Assembly: GCF_001904745.1 (NCBI RefSeq)
Contig: NZ_MRCD01000012.1
Coordinates: forward strand, 80,616-144,615
DNA length: 64,000 bases
Origin: Calothrix sp. HK-06
GTDB lineage: Bacteria; Cyanobacteriota; Cyanobacteriia; Cyanobacteriales; Nostocaceae
Direction: 5' to 3'
Below, in pieces: positions 30,740-41,463 of the stretch; the first letter of the stretch is position 1, and the number at the start of each line of letters is the position of its first letter. The position numbers were made by a program, and so were the translations under genes. The notes below the pieces were generated by a model, which saw only the letters and a program-made list of their open reading frames with translations, was not told the origin of the DNA and searched no databases.

Positions 30740-33562
30740 ATGGAGGAGCAGCTAGACATTAGCGTGCGAGTAGAAATAATAAATCCTGAAGATTGGTTGT
30801 GGGCAACTTGGCGCCCTAGAAACCCTCTCGTACAACCTCAGCCAAAACCTTTTGATAAAAAAGATGCGCTCTCGCGGTTAGAGAAGGTTTTTGTAAGAAA
30901 TGAGCGCGCGCAAAAGACTAATACTCGTTATTTTGTAAACTGGCAGAAACCTGAAATTAGTTCTGCACTATCAAAACAAGAAGCTCATTTTTGGTTTGCA
31001 GCGATGACGCACAGTCTCGATAATACAGACTTAAGTATTCAAGCGCTTATAAAATCTTTAAATAATATTGACTTCACTGGGAATCTTAGCATTGAATTCA
31101 TAACTTCTAAATTAATTTGGTCTGGAGGTAAGAATTGGAGAACTCCCGAACTTGTTTTAGCTATTGCCAATCTTTGCCCTATTGATGAAGTTATTAGCAG
31201 TTTAGTTGATATCAGCCTTCTCAATAGTATGGAGCTATTTAGTTACACCGAAGCTCAGTATGATTTGCAAGACTTTCTCGCAGGTCATAGCTATAATCCT
31301 TTGAGGTCAAACGATTTAGCTATTCGTATTGTTGCTGAAAAAATTAATATGGCAGCAAATAATACACTAAACTCGATTTTAATACCAGGATTACATCGCT
31401 ATGTCTTGCCTTATTTAAATGACAAAGAGTTAAAAGAGTTACGTGAGAAGTTAATTCCTGTATTAGAAAAGGCGCCTCAAGGTATTACATTACTTCCCTC
31501 CCATATATATTATCGTGACCAATGGTTAAAACAACTTCCTGCTTATTTAAGTATGCACGAGAAAGTTAAAGCGTTTGTTGAGAGTTTGCCAAATCCTCAC
31601 AGTAATATTCAAGACCCACTAGAAGTAATTTTCAGTCTTGGGAGTGCGGAGTTGGTAGAGACTCATATTCGACGTTTGAAAATACTATTAACTAAACCAG
31701 TTCATGTGCGCGCGTGGCTTGCTCATACTGAATATACAGCTTTGGACTGGGTACGTGATAGTATATTGAAGGCAGAAAATAAAGAGCAAGCAGCAGAGTT
31801 GTTTGAAGTACTGGCTTTGGTAAAAGCTCCCGAAAATGCTCTGCAAATGTTAATGTTGATGCGTTCTTCTAAAGTGCCAGAACTCGCGCGTCAGTGCTTA
31901 GAAGAACATCCAAATTATACTATTGCTGGTTTAATACCTGTTGTAGCTGGAGATAGTCAACTTGCTTCGATAGCGCTTGAAGTGTTGCGAGACTTGAAAC
32001 AGCAAGGACACGCTGAATTCGTTGCCAATGCTATTAAGCATAAAAAGGTAACGCTGGCAAAGAAAATTCAGATAGAAGTTCTTGAAAGTGAGAAACAGCA
32101 GGAACAATACTTGGATGAAGCTACAACTCCTGAATGGTTAAATTCACAAATGGGAAGCTTGAATAAAACTCAGCTTCCTGAATGGGTTTTACTCAAAGAG
32201 TTACCGTCTATCAATATTGGAAATAATAAGCTTAACGATAACCAAATCATAGCTGTTTTGCAGGCATTACGCAAAAGCACCCTCGATAGTTGTCATCCTT
32301 TAATCCAAGATATTAAACTTCATGCTCAACGCAAGTCTTTAGATAATTTTATTTGGAGACTATTTGAACTGTGGTTAAATGACGGTGGTACAGCTAAAGA
32401 AAAATGGGGAATGACTGCTTTGGGTTTAGTCGGTTCAGATGCAGTTGCTCTTAAACTTGCTCCTTTAATTCGCAAATGGCCAGGTGAAAGTTTCCATCAA
32501 CGTGCGGTTCTTGGTTTAGAGTGTTTACGCGCGATAGGTTCTGATACAGCTTTAATGTTGATTCATAGTATCGCAGAAAAGGTCAAGTTCAGAGCGCTGA
32601 AGACAAAAGCCAACGAGTGTATGCAGTCAATAGCGCAAGAACGTAGACTCACGCGCGAACAACTAGAAGACCGAATAATTCCAGATTGTGGTTTAAATGA
32701 AAAAGGTACAAAAGTATTTGATTATGGTTCGCGTCAATTTTACTTTATACTCGGTGCCGAATTAAAGCCAATGGTACGAGATGCAAATGGTAAACGTCTT
32801 GCTAACTTGCCGAAACCAGGGAAGCAGGATGATGCTGAAAAAGCAAAACAAGCTACAGAAGACTGGAAACTCTTAAAAAAGCAGCTTTATCAAATGCTCA
32901 AAATTCAAGCTATACGCTTAGAGTTAGCCATGTGTAACGAACGTCGTTGGTCTACTTCTGAGTTTGAATTATTACTAGTACAACATCCTTTAATGAGTAA
33001 CTTAGTACAGCAATTCGTATGGGGCGCCTACGACAGCGAAGCTAAATTAATAAACACCTTTAGAGTAGCTGAAGACCGTACATATTGCGATTGTCATGAT
33101 AATTTAATTTCACTTGCAGAGGTTGAGAAAGTAGGTGTAGTCCATCCTTTACATTTAATGGAACAAAAAGCAGCTTGGGGGCAAGTATTAAGTGATTATG
33201 AAATATTCCCCCCATTCCCACAAATAAATAGAGAAATTTATACATTAGAGCCAGAGGAAGTAAACAAATATGTATTGACACGCTTTGAAGATATTAATTT
33301 TGCTTACCTTGCTGGTAGACCAGGTTGGGCACGAAGGTATGAAGGTGTTGATAATGGTTATCTTATTTGGGTTTCGCGTGAGTTTGTCAAAGCTAATATT
33401 AGTGTTGTAATGGGAGGCGAAAATAAAGGATGTTGTTTTTATCCACTAATACGGCGCCTTAATGATAGTGTTAGTGATACAGGTGCCTTGCGTCTTGGAG
33501 ATGTTGACCCTCTAGTAATTAGTGAGGTAATTAGAGACTTAACGTTGCTCGATAACTCTTAA
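30740..33562 (+). CDS. DUF4132 (MolR-like) domain protein
   Basis: 940 aa from ATG 30740, preceded by GAGGAAGG. The N-terminus has PEDWLWATWRPRNPL, shared with the broken paralog at 36 kb (LRFCTWRPRNPL). The middle is a long helical repeat region. The DUF4132 core begins near residue 640 with QFVWGAYDSEAKLINTFRVAED, and the C-terminal VDPLVISEVIRDL motif is also shared with the paralog. There is no WGR domain. DUF4132 proteins are repeatedly encoded with MoxR ATPases, VWA and SWIM proteins in proposed NTP-dependent conflict systems; the biochemistry is unknown. This copy is intact but isolated. Confidence 0.82.
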   Translation: MEEQLDISVRVEIINPEDWLWATWRPRNPLVQPQPKPFDKKDALSRLEKVFVRNERAQKTNTRYFVNWQKPEISSALSKQEAHFWFAAMTHSLDNTDLSIQALIKSLNNIDFTGNLSIEFITSKLIWSGGKNWRTPELVLAIANLCPIDEVISSLVDISLLNSMELFSYTEAQYDLQDFLAGHSYNPLRSNDLAIRIVAEKINMAANNTLNSILIPGLHRYVLPYLNDKELKELREKLIPVLEKAPQGITLLPSHIYYRDQWLKQLPAYLSMHEKVKAFVESLPNPHSNIQDPLEVIFSLGSAELVETHIRRLKILLTKPVHVRAWLAHTEYTALDWVRDSILKAENKEQAAELFEVLALVKAPENALQMLMLMRSSKVPELARQCLEEHPNYTIAGLIPVVAGDSQLASIALEVLRDLKQQGHAEFVANAIKHKKVTLAKKIQIEVLESEKQQEQYLDEATTPEWLNSQMGSLNKTQLPEWVLLKELPSINIGNNKLNDNQIIAVLQALRKSTLDSCHPLIQDIKLHAQRKSLDNFIWRLFELWLNDGGTAKEKWGMTALGLVGSDAVALKLAPLIRKWPGESFHQRAVLGLECLRAIGSDTALMLIHSIAEKVKFRALKTKANECMQSIAQERRLTREQLEDRIIPDCGLNEKGTKVFDYGSRQFYFILGAELKPMVRDANGKRLANLPKPGKQDDAEKAKQATEDWKLLKKQLYQMLKIQAIRLELAMCNERRWSTSEFELLLVQHPLMSNLVQQFVWGAYDSEAKLINTFRVAEDRTYCDCHDNLISLAEVEKVGVVHPLHLMEQKAAWGQVLSDYEIFPPFPQINREIYTLEPEEVNKYVLTRFEDINFAYLAGRPGWARRYEGVDNGYLIWVSREFVKANISVVMGGENKGCCFYPLIRRLNDSVSDTGALRLGDVDPLVISEVIRDLTLLDNS

Positions 33563-33580
33563 CTAATTGGTGTTTCTTTT

Positions 33581-33716
33581 TACCATAGAGGCGCAGAGAA
33601 CACAGAGGTAGGAGGAATGAACCACAAAGGCAAAAAGGTTACAAAGAAAGAAGAAAGAAGAGACAACTCCCCAGTATTAATGTTACTCTTCTCTGTAACC
33701 TCTGTGTCTCTGTGGC
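33581..33716. repeat. Imperfect inverted repeat between convergent genes
   Basis: CCATAGAGGCGCAGAGAACA on the left and CCTCTGTGTCTCTGTGG on the right form imperfect complementary ends of a ~136-bp element of the cyanobacterial 'ACAGAG' type. It could form a long hairpin terminating both flanking genes. Confidence 0.55.
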
Positions 33717-33770
33717 GAAAAAAAACATTGCATTTGTTAATAATACGTAAGTTCCTCAGTGACGACCCTA

Positions 33771-35426
33771 CTATTTCTGTAACATTTTCAAGAGATTTTC
33801 TGGGCTATCCATTTTATCCATTACCACTTCAATAAATGTAAGTTTATCCCTATTCTGTTCAGATGAAACCAGTGCCGATTCTAACTCTGCCTCGGTACTT
33901 ACTTTCACGCCCCAACCATTGTTTCCAAAAATTTCATGGAGCTTGTGATAATTCCACGGTTGTATGTCGTTATATGGCATTTTCTCACCGTGAATGTCAC
34001 GCTCTATTGTATAGCCATCGTTGTTGAAAAGAATAATAATTGGTTTCAGGTCGTAGCGTAACATTGTTGATAGTTCTTGTGCCGTCATTTGAAACGAACC
34101 ATCACCAACTAGTAAAATGGCTCGTCGTTGTGGAGCAGCGAAGGCACAACCAAGCACTGACCCTACTGAGTAGCCAATTGAACCCCAAAGTACTTGTCCA
34201 ATATAGCTGGTTCCCTTTGGTATAGGAATTACGGCGCCTCCAAATAAACAAGTACCAGTTTCGGCAACAACAATATCATCTTCTTTTAGGAATTGAGCGA
34301 ATCTGTACCAAAAACGTTGTTGTGTAATCGTTCCTGTTGAGTTGGGTTGGAAGGGAGTTGTAAAACCTGCATCCAAATTTTCTTTCTTGGGCTTTAAGTT
34401 TAGGGTTTCGGTATCTCGGTGCTTAAGGTGTTTGCTTAGAACCTCAAGAAAATCCTGCATTCCTACATTGTTGTACTGTTCACCTTTAATCTTGAGATGC
34501 TGCCCATGCACTTCAATAGTTCGACTAGGGTCAAGTTTAGCGGAAAACTTTCCTGTATTAAAATCGGTCATCAAAACACCGATGCTTAACACACAATCTG
34601 CTTCTTCAACCCGTCTACGCACATAGTCTTCACTAATAGCACCGTTATATATACCAATGAATTGAGGATGCGTTTCCTCAATCAATCCCTTCCCCATAGT
34701 CATCGTGGCATAAGGGTATCCTGTCACATCAAGAAGTGAGCGTAATTGTTCTTGTAATTGATAACGGTCTACACCCACGTCAGCAATAATCACTGGTTTT
34801 GATGCTTTATCGAGCATACGCACACTCGCATCAACTGCGTCAGCTAAAGTCGCAGGGTCGCTCTTAAAATGTGGCGCCATAAATGAATCGTGCGGTGGAG
34901 CCACTTCGGAGGTAGCAACATCCATAGGTATGGAAATGTAAACAGGTAATTTCACAAGAAGGCAGGCGCCCAAAACTCTGTCAATTTCTGCCGTTGCATT
35001 CTCCGGTGTCAAATATGCTTGTGCTGTAGTTACCTTCTCATACATTTGGGCAAATATAGAGAAATCGCCAGTACCTAACGTATGATGGACAAGCGCTCCA
35101 GATGATTGAATTTTGGTAGAAGGGGCGCCAGTAATTGCCACAACTGGAACGTGTTCAGCATAGGCGCCAGCAATCCCATTAATAGCACTAAGTTCACCAA
35201 CACCAAACGTAGTGACTAATGCTGCAATGCCATTAATTCGACCATAGCCATCAGCTGTATAAGCTGCATTGAGTTCATTACAAGTTGTAACCAACTCAAT
35301 ACCCTCTTGATTAACAATGTAATCAAGAAACTCCATATTATAGTCACCAGCAACACCAAAAATATGCTTAGCGCCAATTTGCTTGAGACGAAGTACCAGA
35401 TAGTCGCCAACAGTAAAATTTGTCAT
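33771..35426 (-). CDS. ThDP-dependent 2-keto acid decarboxylase (pyruvate/indolepyruvate decarboxylase family)
   Basis: 551 aa from ATG 35426; the frame extends upstream without support. ThDP-enzyme features: catalytic Glu in TTCNELNAAYTADGYGR, the paired His of decarboxylases in ALVHHTLG, and the cofactor motif GDGSFQMTAQE...NNDGYTIE. The HH pair separates it from acetolactate synthases and favours non-oxidative decarboxylation of pyruvate, indolepyruvate or phenylpyruvate to the aldehyde. Which substrate cannot be decided. A 22-bp palindrome lies 33 bp upstream of the start. Confidence 0.93.
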   Translation of the reverse strand: MTNFTVGDYLVLRLKQIGAKHIFGVAGDYNMEFLDYIVNQEGIELVTTCNELNAAYTADGYGRINGIAALVTTFGVGELSAINGIAGAYAEHVPVVAITGAPSTKIQSSGALVHHTLGTGDFSIFAQMYEKVTTAQAYLTPENATAEIDRVLGACLLVKLPVYISIPMDVATSEVAPPHDSFMAPHFKSDPATLADAVDASVRMLDKASKPVIIADVGVDRYQLQEQLRSLLDVTGYPYATMTMGKGLIEETHPQFIGIYNGAISEDYVRRRVEEADCVLSIGVLMTDFNTGKFSAKLDPSRTIEVHGQHLKIKGEQYNNVGMQDFLEVLSKHLKHRDTETLNLKPKKENLDAGFTTPFQPNSTGTITQQRFWYRFAQFLKEDDIVVAETGTCLFGGAVIPIPKGTSYIGQVLWGSIGYSVGSVLGCAFAAPQRRAILLVGDGSFQMTAQELSTMLRYDLKPIIILFNNDGYTIERDIHGEKMPYNDIQPWNYHKLHEIFGNNGWGVKVSTEAELESALVSSEQNRDKLTFIEVVMDKMDSPENLLKMLQK

Positions 35427-35899
35427 TGTTTTAGTTACGCATTTATGCGATACATGTGGAGACGTTACATGTAACGTCTCGGAGCGGGTTGCGGGCATCA
35501 TGCACAGACCGCATTTACCCAAATTTCCTGTCAAAAATACAAACTTGCAAGGTGCAAGCAATATTTTAATTAAATACTAATTTTGTGAGATATTAGTACG
35601 CTATTTTAACCGCTTAAAAGTAGATATTATAGGTCATATTAATTACCCCTTAGATAGAGGCATCTTTCACTTAATCTTTACATTTCCCTATGCAGCGTTC
35701 TTTGCGTCCCTTCGCTCCGCTCAAGGGCAAGTCTTAGCGGTTCGTAAAAAAAATAACCGCAAAGAAATATTGGGCGCAAACAAACAGAAAAAAGTAACTT
35801 TCAGAAAGTTGTGTTTACATGGCGCTTTAAAAACGCTTCTCCTTCCGCGCGGGGGATAGGGGCGATTTCCTAAAATTACGGTCTGATTTAAAACTTTCC
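35427..35899. other. Noncoding gap upstream of the decarboxylase
   Basis: It holds a perfect 22-bp palindrome (35459-35480, GAGACGTTACA plus its reverse complement), related to those at 20881 and 43957, and a hairpin GCGGTT...AACCGC near 35737-35760. No gene is visible. The right end merges into the decayed WGR domain of the next pseudogene. Confidence 0.5.
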
Positions 35900-36618
35900 A
35901 AACATCCTCTCTTCCGGGAAGACTGAGTGTAAAACCTTTCCTACACCAGAACAAGCGAAGCAATCTTACGAGAAGTTGATACTACAGAAGTTAGGCAAGG
36001 GATATGTTGAGGTTAAGCAAGATAGTGAGCTTCTAGTAGAAAGTACTGAACAAGAAATAGCTGAACTGGAAAATGCAGAAGCTATTGCACCGTCCGTTAA
36101 ATCTCTAGATAAGTTGGAAATTACGCGCGTTTTCAATCTGAACCCTCAAGACTTGCGTTTTTGTACTTGGCGCCCAAGGAATCCTTTACCACGTCCAGAA
36201 ATCAAAGCTTTTAATCAGGAAGAAGCTATCAAGCATTTATATGGCATTAAACATCCAAATCAAGATTGGTTAGATTGGGATAAAGCGGATGTACCAGTTT
36301 TTATGAGCCATGAAGAAGCCAACATGGCAACGTGGTAGAACTGACCAAGGAGAAATACAAACCCATTATAAATATTTTCCCAAGCACAATATAACTGCTG
36401 TAGTTGGCGAATATGAAAATGCCTTTCTTGGTGGTGATATGTATGGAGATGAAGCAATTGATGCCTGCTGTTTTGTATCTGGAAGTTATGTTTCTTCCAT
36501 TAATGGAATGTGGGGAATCCCTAAAGAAAGGATACTACGCCTTAGTGAGGTAGATACTGTAGTTTTTAGTGAGGTGTTAAGAGATTTACATATTGTGACA
36601 GCAAAGAGAAATAAATAG
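35900..36618 (+). pseudogene. WGR-DUF4132 gene with large internal deletion
   Basis: The first part reads as the end of a WGR domain (KTFPTPEQAKQSYEKLI, LGKGYVEV), then a linker and LRFCTWRPRNPLPRPE, which matches the N-terminus of the intact DUF4132 protein at 30740. Near 36310-36338 the frame changes and the text jumps to the DUF4132 C-terminus (YFPKHNITAVVGEYENAF, VDTVVFSEVLRDLHI), again matching the intact paralog. Some 700 or more codons of the middle are gone. Unlike the intact copy it carried a WGR domain, often a nucleic-acid or poly(ADP-ribose)-linked module. Confidence 0.8.
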
Positions 36619-36636
36619 CAACCTATAACCCAGGCT

Positions 36637-37562
36637 TTGATAAAAGTTGATGACAGATACAAGCAGCATTTTTACACTCAATTAATAAAACACTCAAACT
36701 TTTATATGACTTTAGCACAAGAAGCAGCCAATCAAAATACTTCTCCAAACCGCTTACGTGAATTAGCTACTCTCAACCTAGAACTAGCAAGGTTAGTTGC
36801 TAATAATTCTAATGCTGATAGTGAGTTACTTAGAGATTTAATATCCACTTCTGATTATATTACCGGAAAAACGTTGCTACAAATCCAAACACGCCTCAAG
36901 AGGTTTTGATAAAGTTAGCTTGGCAGTTTCCGCAAGAAGTACTCGATAATCCTGTCTTTGAGCAGATTGTTTCAGAAAGTTCTAATTTACTAAAGTGTTT
37001 TTCGGAAAAATTACTATTGCGTTTAATACAGCAATACAGAATTACTGTAAGTTTTTTAGAATGGGTAGCAAACTGTTCTCATAAAAAAGTATTGCTAACT
37101 TTACTAATAAATTATAATATTCCTGCAACTGCTTTAGACAAATTAAGCCAAAGTCAAGAACCGGAAGTAGTTGATGCTGTAAAACTTCATGTTAACTGGC
37201 GCCAGGAATTCAGTAACATAGATGAAGTATTGAGCAAAGCAATAGCAATTACTGATTTAGAGAGAAATTGGAACGACGAATACAAATTATTAAAGCTCCG
37301 TATAATACCTGATTTTATTTTACCTGATTTTGATGACTTTACTAGATTAATAATCGCTCAAGAACCACATACTTCTGCAAAAATTCTCACTCAAATAATA
37401 AAGAATTCTGATAATAACAGCGAAACTAAAGTTAAGGTAGCAGTTGCAGAACATCCCAATACACCCAAAAATATTTTAGAAAACTTACTAGGTAATGAAT
37501 CTGAACAAGTTCGTTATGCAGCAGCTAATAACCCTAATACGTCCTTAAATTTTGTACAATAA
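36637..37562 (+). pseudogene. Leucine-rich repeat variant (LRV/HEAT-like) protein, frameshifted
   Basis: Repeats of the LRV pattern are obvious: NPNTPQEVLIKLAWQFPQEV, EHPNTPKNILENLLGNESEQ and VRYAAANNPNTS. A frameshift near 36880-36890 separates the first 85 codons from the rest, and the frame ends in a stop (37560-37562) in mid repeat. Such proteins accompany DUF4132/MoxR-type loci. With a frameshift and truncation it is unlikely to be functional. Confidence 0.7.
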
Positions 37563-38515
37563 TTTTAGATATTGCAGGTTATACGCGCGCTGCTGGTAGT
37601 GACTTAATTAGTCGTCAGGATTTATCTTATATATGGAAGCAGTGGTCAATAAGCTGGAGTCCTCTATATGAAGCTAGTTGTATTGAAAATGCTATTTACG
37701 GAACTACTCTAGCAGAAGCAGCAGAAGCAAAATTATTAGAACAAGCAACACGAGTAGAAAGGGATGCGGTTGCATCTGCTTTGTTATTATTAGATGCTTG
37801 TTTAATGGGTTTGCAACATCTTGCTGAACCTTTTTATCAGCAGTTACTTAATTTAATTCGTTCTGACGGTGATTTTTTCTCGCTCACTCAAGCATTAGAA
37901 CACATATTATATCTGTATTGTTACAACGAAGTATTAGGAACAACAGGTCAAGATAAAATTGGTACGCTTTTAGCAGAAGCATTTACGCGCGGTTTATGGC
38001 TATTAGAAAGTCTTGGTCAAATACAAGGAAAAGACCAACAGCTACTGCAAGGAATTAAAGTATTATTTGAAACTTTCTTAAGGTGTAACATTTCTGGGGG
38101 GCGCCAGTTAAATTTAAACCGCGACGAATTTATCAATATATTACAGCGAACCAATACTGATTCTACACAAACACATTTACTACGAGGCGCCGCTTGTGGT
38201 GTTCTGTGGAGTTTAAATGCGGCACCTACCGAGCATGTATTATTAGATTTACGCTCCTGCGCTCAACCTAACATGATAGGAGATTTTCTCACTGGGTTAT
38301 TTTGTTTAGCAAGGGAAGTTGTACAGCGACACCCAGACTTACTGCTAAATATCGATGAACTTATTACAAGCTTCGACGAAGAGACATTTTTAGAAGCCTT
38401 ACCAGCTTTACATCTAGCATTTACTTATTTTACACCGCGCGAAAAGCATAACATAGCTTCAACTTTAACCAAAGCTTGGGGAAATGTGGAAAAAGGCGCC
38501 GTCGTTGGCGATTAA
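37562..38515 (+). pseudogene. DUF5682-family protein, C-terminal remnant
   Basis: The open frame from about 37562 has no plausible start and reads through YTRAAGSDLISRQDL, ALLLLDACLMGLQHLAEPFY, LLRGAACGVLWSLNA, GDFLTGLFCLAREVV and LPALHLAFTYFTPREKHNIA. I recognise the last blocks as the C-terminal region of DUF5682, a partner in MoxR/VWA/SWIM gene clusters. The N-terminal two thirds are missing, apparently fused to the broken LRV gene. It contains three GGCGCC sites like native genes. Confidence 0.65.
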
Positions 38516-38589
38516 TTTTGTAATCAGGTACAGAAGCTGTGTTTGGTGATTTAGATGATGTTTCTCAAGCACGCGCGCAAGCTATTACA

Positions 38590-38786
38590 TTGATATAATT
38601 ACTAACTGTGGATGGATTTTTGAAGACTATCAAGGAAATTATATTGTTTGTAATCGTCCAATAAAACTTTCTTTCGATAACCAAGATACTCTTCACGCTG
38701 AAGGAAAAGCAGCTATTGAATACGCTGATTGTTATGCGATTTGTTCATATCATGGTATACGTTTACCGGAAAAATACAACGTCTAA
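38590..38786 (+). pseudogene. DUF6745-like fragment
   Basis: One frame reads CGWIFEDYQGNYIVCNRPIK, LSFDNQDTLHAEGKAAIEYA and SYHGIRLPEKYNV, then a stop. This resembles the conserved core of cyanobacterial DUF6745 proteins (VCDRP..L.FD..GRLH.EG..A..). Both ends of the normal protein are absent. A short unassigned frame (GDLDDVSQARAQAITL, about 38541-38597) precedes it. Confidence 0.5.
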
Positions 38787-38789
38787 ATT

Positions 38790-39132
38790 TTTTAGAGAAA
38801 GGGCTAGGTTGAAATTGGCTAAAGTTATTATTAATTTGATTACTTAACTCTTTTTCATATTCAGCTTTATATTCCGCAATTATCTCCTGTAGGGGTCTAA
38901 AAGCCCAATTTAAAAAAAGCGAAGCTGTCTCTTAGCTGTAATCTCCTTCTGTAACACCATTTCTCCATTGATAAAGCTCATAAACTTCTGAAGGAATTTT
39001 AAATGGTAAATCTTTAACTAAATTTTCTATCTCGTTTCTTGATAAACCTGGTTGTAGATAGTTAATATATGAGGACTTATGTTTAATTATCCACTTTAAG
39101 ATTCGGTCTAGAGCTTCGGTTAAATCTGACAT
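38790..39132 (-). pseudogene. SMI1/KNR4-family protein, broken
   Basis: From ATG 39132 the frame gives LQPGLSRNEIENLVKDL and FKIPSEVYELYQWRNGV, the N-terminal SMI1/KNR4 pattern, and stops at 38932. Past the stop, in another frame, NWAFRPLQEIIAEYKAEYEK (about 38854-38913) continues the family. So one frameshift near 38915-38930 split a normal SMI1 protein. These often act as immunity or adaptor proteins. Confidence 0.65.
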
Positions 39133-39330
39133 GGTTATCTTTAAATAAATACTGTTTTTTCCGGGTATGCTTTATTTGTGCTATTCTTGAATGTAGCATT
39201 AAAAAGTGTAGCTGCAAGGTAGTATTTTATGAAATCTATAAGCATTGAATTAACTTAAAACTGCCGATTATGTTGGGTTACGCTGTGCTGCACCCAACCT
39301 AAGAACTCCCCAACCTGCTACGAATTATTT

Positions 39331-39375
39331 AACCAATAACCCATCCGTTACATCCGCTCATCATCCGTTGCCAAT
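39331..39375. repeat. CCGTTACATCC-family repeat, half copy (copy 4)
   Basis: AACCAATAACCCATCCGTTA...TCATCCGTTGCCAAT is the right half of the palindromic element with no left arm. It runs directly into the ATG of the SWIM gene, so it forms that gene's immediate 5' leader. Confidence 0.7.
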
Positions 39376-41397
39376 ATGCTACGTCAAGATTTACTTGCAC
39401 TTACAACAGATGATTTGACTGTCCTCAGCAACCGAGGATTAGTTAAACGCGCGTTCAAAGAACTTGAAGAGGGAGAATTATCTTACGACATAACACAAGA
39501 TGCTCAGGGTAATATTTCTATACGCTGGTCAGATGTTGAATGTGTTTTGCCTGCTACCGAAGAATTAAGCGACCGTCATTGTAATTGTTCTGCTACTACT
39601 GTTTGTCGTCATCTTATTCGTTCGATTCTAATTTACCAACGTACCCAGCTTCTTAAACCCAATTCTTCACCTCAAACCTCTTCACAATTTTGGAACCCTG
39701 GTGATATCAGCGATGCGGAATTAAGTAATTATTTTAATAAAGCTACTATTACGCGCGCTAAAAGTGAGTTTAATTCTGGTCATGTTATCGAACTTATCAA
39801 AAGTAACAAACCTGTTGCCCGTATTCATACTTTAGCTTATACGGTGAGATTCTTAGTTCCAGGTGATATTCGTTATACTTACTGTGATTGCTCTGAACCT
39901 GCTCCCTGTAAGCATGTTCTTTATAGTGTTTGGCCTTTTCGCAAACTTCAACCTGAACAAATTAGCGGTATTATTTCTACTCAACAAGAAGCGGCGCCTA
40001 TTCCAGTTGATATATTAAATGATATTGAAGATAATTTAATATCATTGCTCTCAAGCGGTATTAGAGGTATTAATAAAGCTAATATTGGTCGTTTACGGCG
40101 CCTTGAACAAAATTGTCGCACTTCTTCCTTAATTTGGTTAGCGGAAATTATTGCAGAAATTATACAAGAAATAGAACGTTATGAATCTCGTGACGCGCGC
40201 TTTTCTTCCACACGTGTAGTTGAACTTGTCGGAGAACTTTGTATTCGTATTGATGCTATACGTAATGACACAGGTGCCGTGCCCCAATTATTTATTCGCG
40301 GTTCCCAAACTGATAAACTTACTGATATAGGCGCCGCACGATTAATTAGTTTAGGTTGTGGTGTACAAGTGTGTCATAAAAATGTACAGTTAACTACTTA
40401 CCTTTAAGATACCGACTCTGGTAGTGTTGTTGCTATTTGCCATGATTTTCCTGACTCTCAAGATGATAACCCTGTTGACTTTTGGCAGTTAGCTCAAAAT
40501 AATGCAGTAAAACAAGTCTCGTTTGCTACTTTGAGTGCTGGGCAAATGTTGGTGAAAGCAGGGAAGCGAACACCTAATTATCAATTTTTGCCGGGACGCA
40601 CGCAAGTAGTAGTCAATCCTCAAACTTTTGAATGGGAATCATTACGGCCACCTTTACTGGTTGAAAATTTTAACTCACTGCGCGCGTATTTGGATTTATT
40701 ACCCCCTACTTCGCTTCGTCCCAGAAGACTGACTGAGAATTTCCACGTTTTCCAAATTCATCAACTGCAAAGTGTTGATTTTTGTAACGTTGAGCAAGTA
40801 GTCAAAGCTAAACTTTTTGACCAAAATAATAATCAAGCTATCTTAAAATTTCCATATTTATATAGAAGTAGAATTGGTACAGAAGTTTTATTAGAGTATC
40901 TTACACAACCACTATTATTTGTTGCAGGTCATGCTTATTTAACTACTGAAGGTTTAGTAATTATACCTATTTCTTTGATTTTTAAGGTGGATAAGAAGCG
41001 GGTTATACTTCAACCTTGGATTTGTGGCACCGATGTTCAAAGAATTAAGTATGAGAGTAAATTATTAAATGATTCTCAGTTATAATTATTTAATAAGCAT
41101 CCAATAAACTTGTTTTTAGAACAGTTACAGCAAGTTTTAAGTGATTTATTTATTTTAGGTTTGGAAAGAGTTGATGCACAAGTTATATATGAGTGGCAAA
41201 GAGTTTATAATTTTGGTCAGAAAGTAGGGTTTTGTTCTTTGCTAGAACCTATGAGTAAGTTTATAAAGTTTTTTGAACAAAAGTTGGAAGAGAAAAATGG
41301 CGCCGTGATTTCTGAAGCGGTTACGGATTTTAATTTTTCTGTAAGTCAATTGGTACTTGATATTTGTGTTTTGATTAGGTTATGTCAAGATATATAA
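39376..41397 (+). pseudogene. SWIM zinc-finger protein interrupted by two in-frame stops
   Basis: The SWIM motif CNCSATTVCRHL lies near residue 75, and a second, CDCSEPAPCKHV, near 175. The same frame continues through a TAA at 40405-40407 into DTDSGSVVAICHDFPD and the 184-codon stretch from 40531. It passes another TAA at 41083-41085 and runs on to 41397. All three parts are in one frame and read as one protein, so these look like two nonsense mutations rather than separate genes. SWIM proteins are standard members of the DUF4132/DUF5682/MoxR/VWA clusters; no MoxR or VWA gene is left here. Confidence 0.75.
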
Positions 41398-41411
41398 CTG
41401 TCTTTGATAGG

Positions 41412-41429
41412 GCAGGCAGGGATGCCTGC
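41412..41429. terminator. Hairpin GCAGGCA-GGGA-TGCCTGC
   Basis: 7-bp perfect stem with a 4-nt loop, followed by CCACAAGAG. It lies between the SWIM remnant and the convergent YdcF gene. It belongs to the GCACAGGC/CACAAG repeat group also seen at 47880, 51679 and 55584. Confidence 0.5.
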
Positions 41430-41463
41430 TCCACAAGAGATTATATTAAGATTTTATAAGGTT

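Noticed and set aside
33617..33835. 72-codon frame between DUF4132 and the decarboxylase
   Set aside because: It lies within the inverted ACAGAG-type repeat and overlaps the convergent gene; its composition is repeat-driven.
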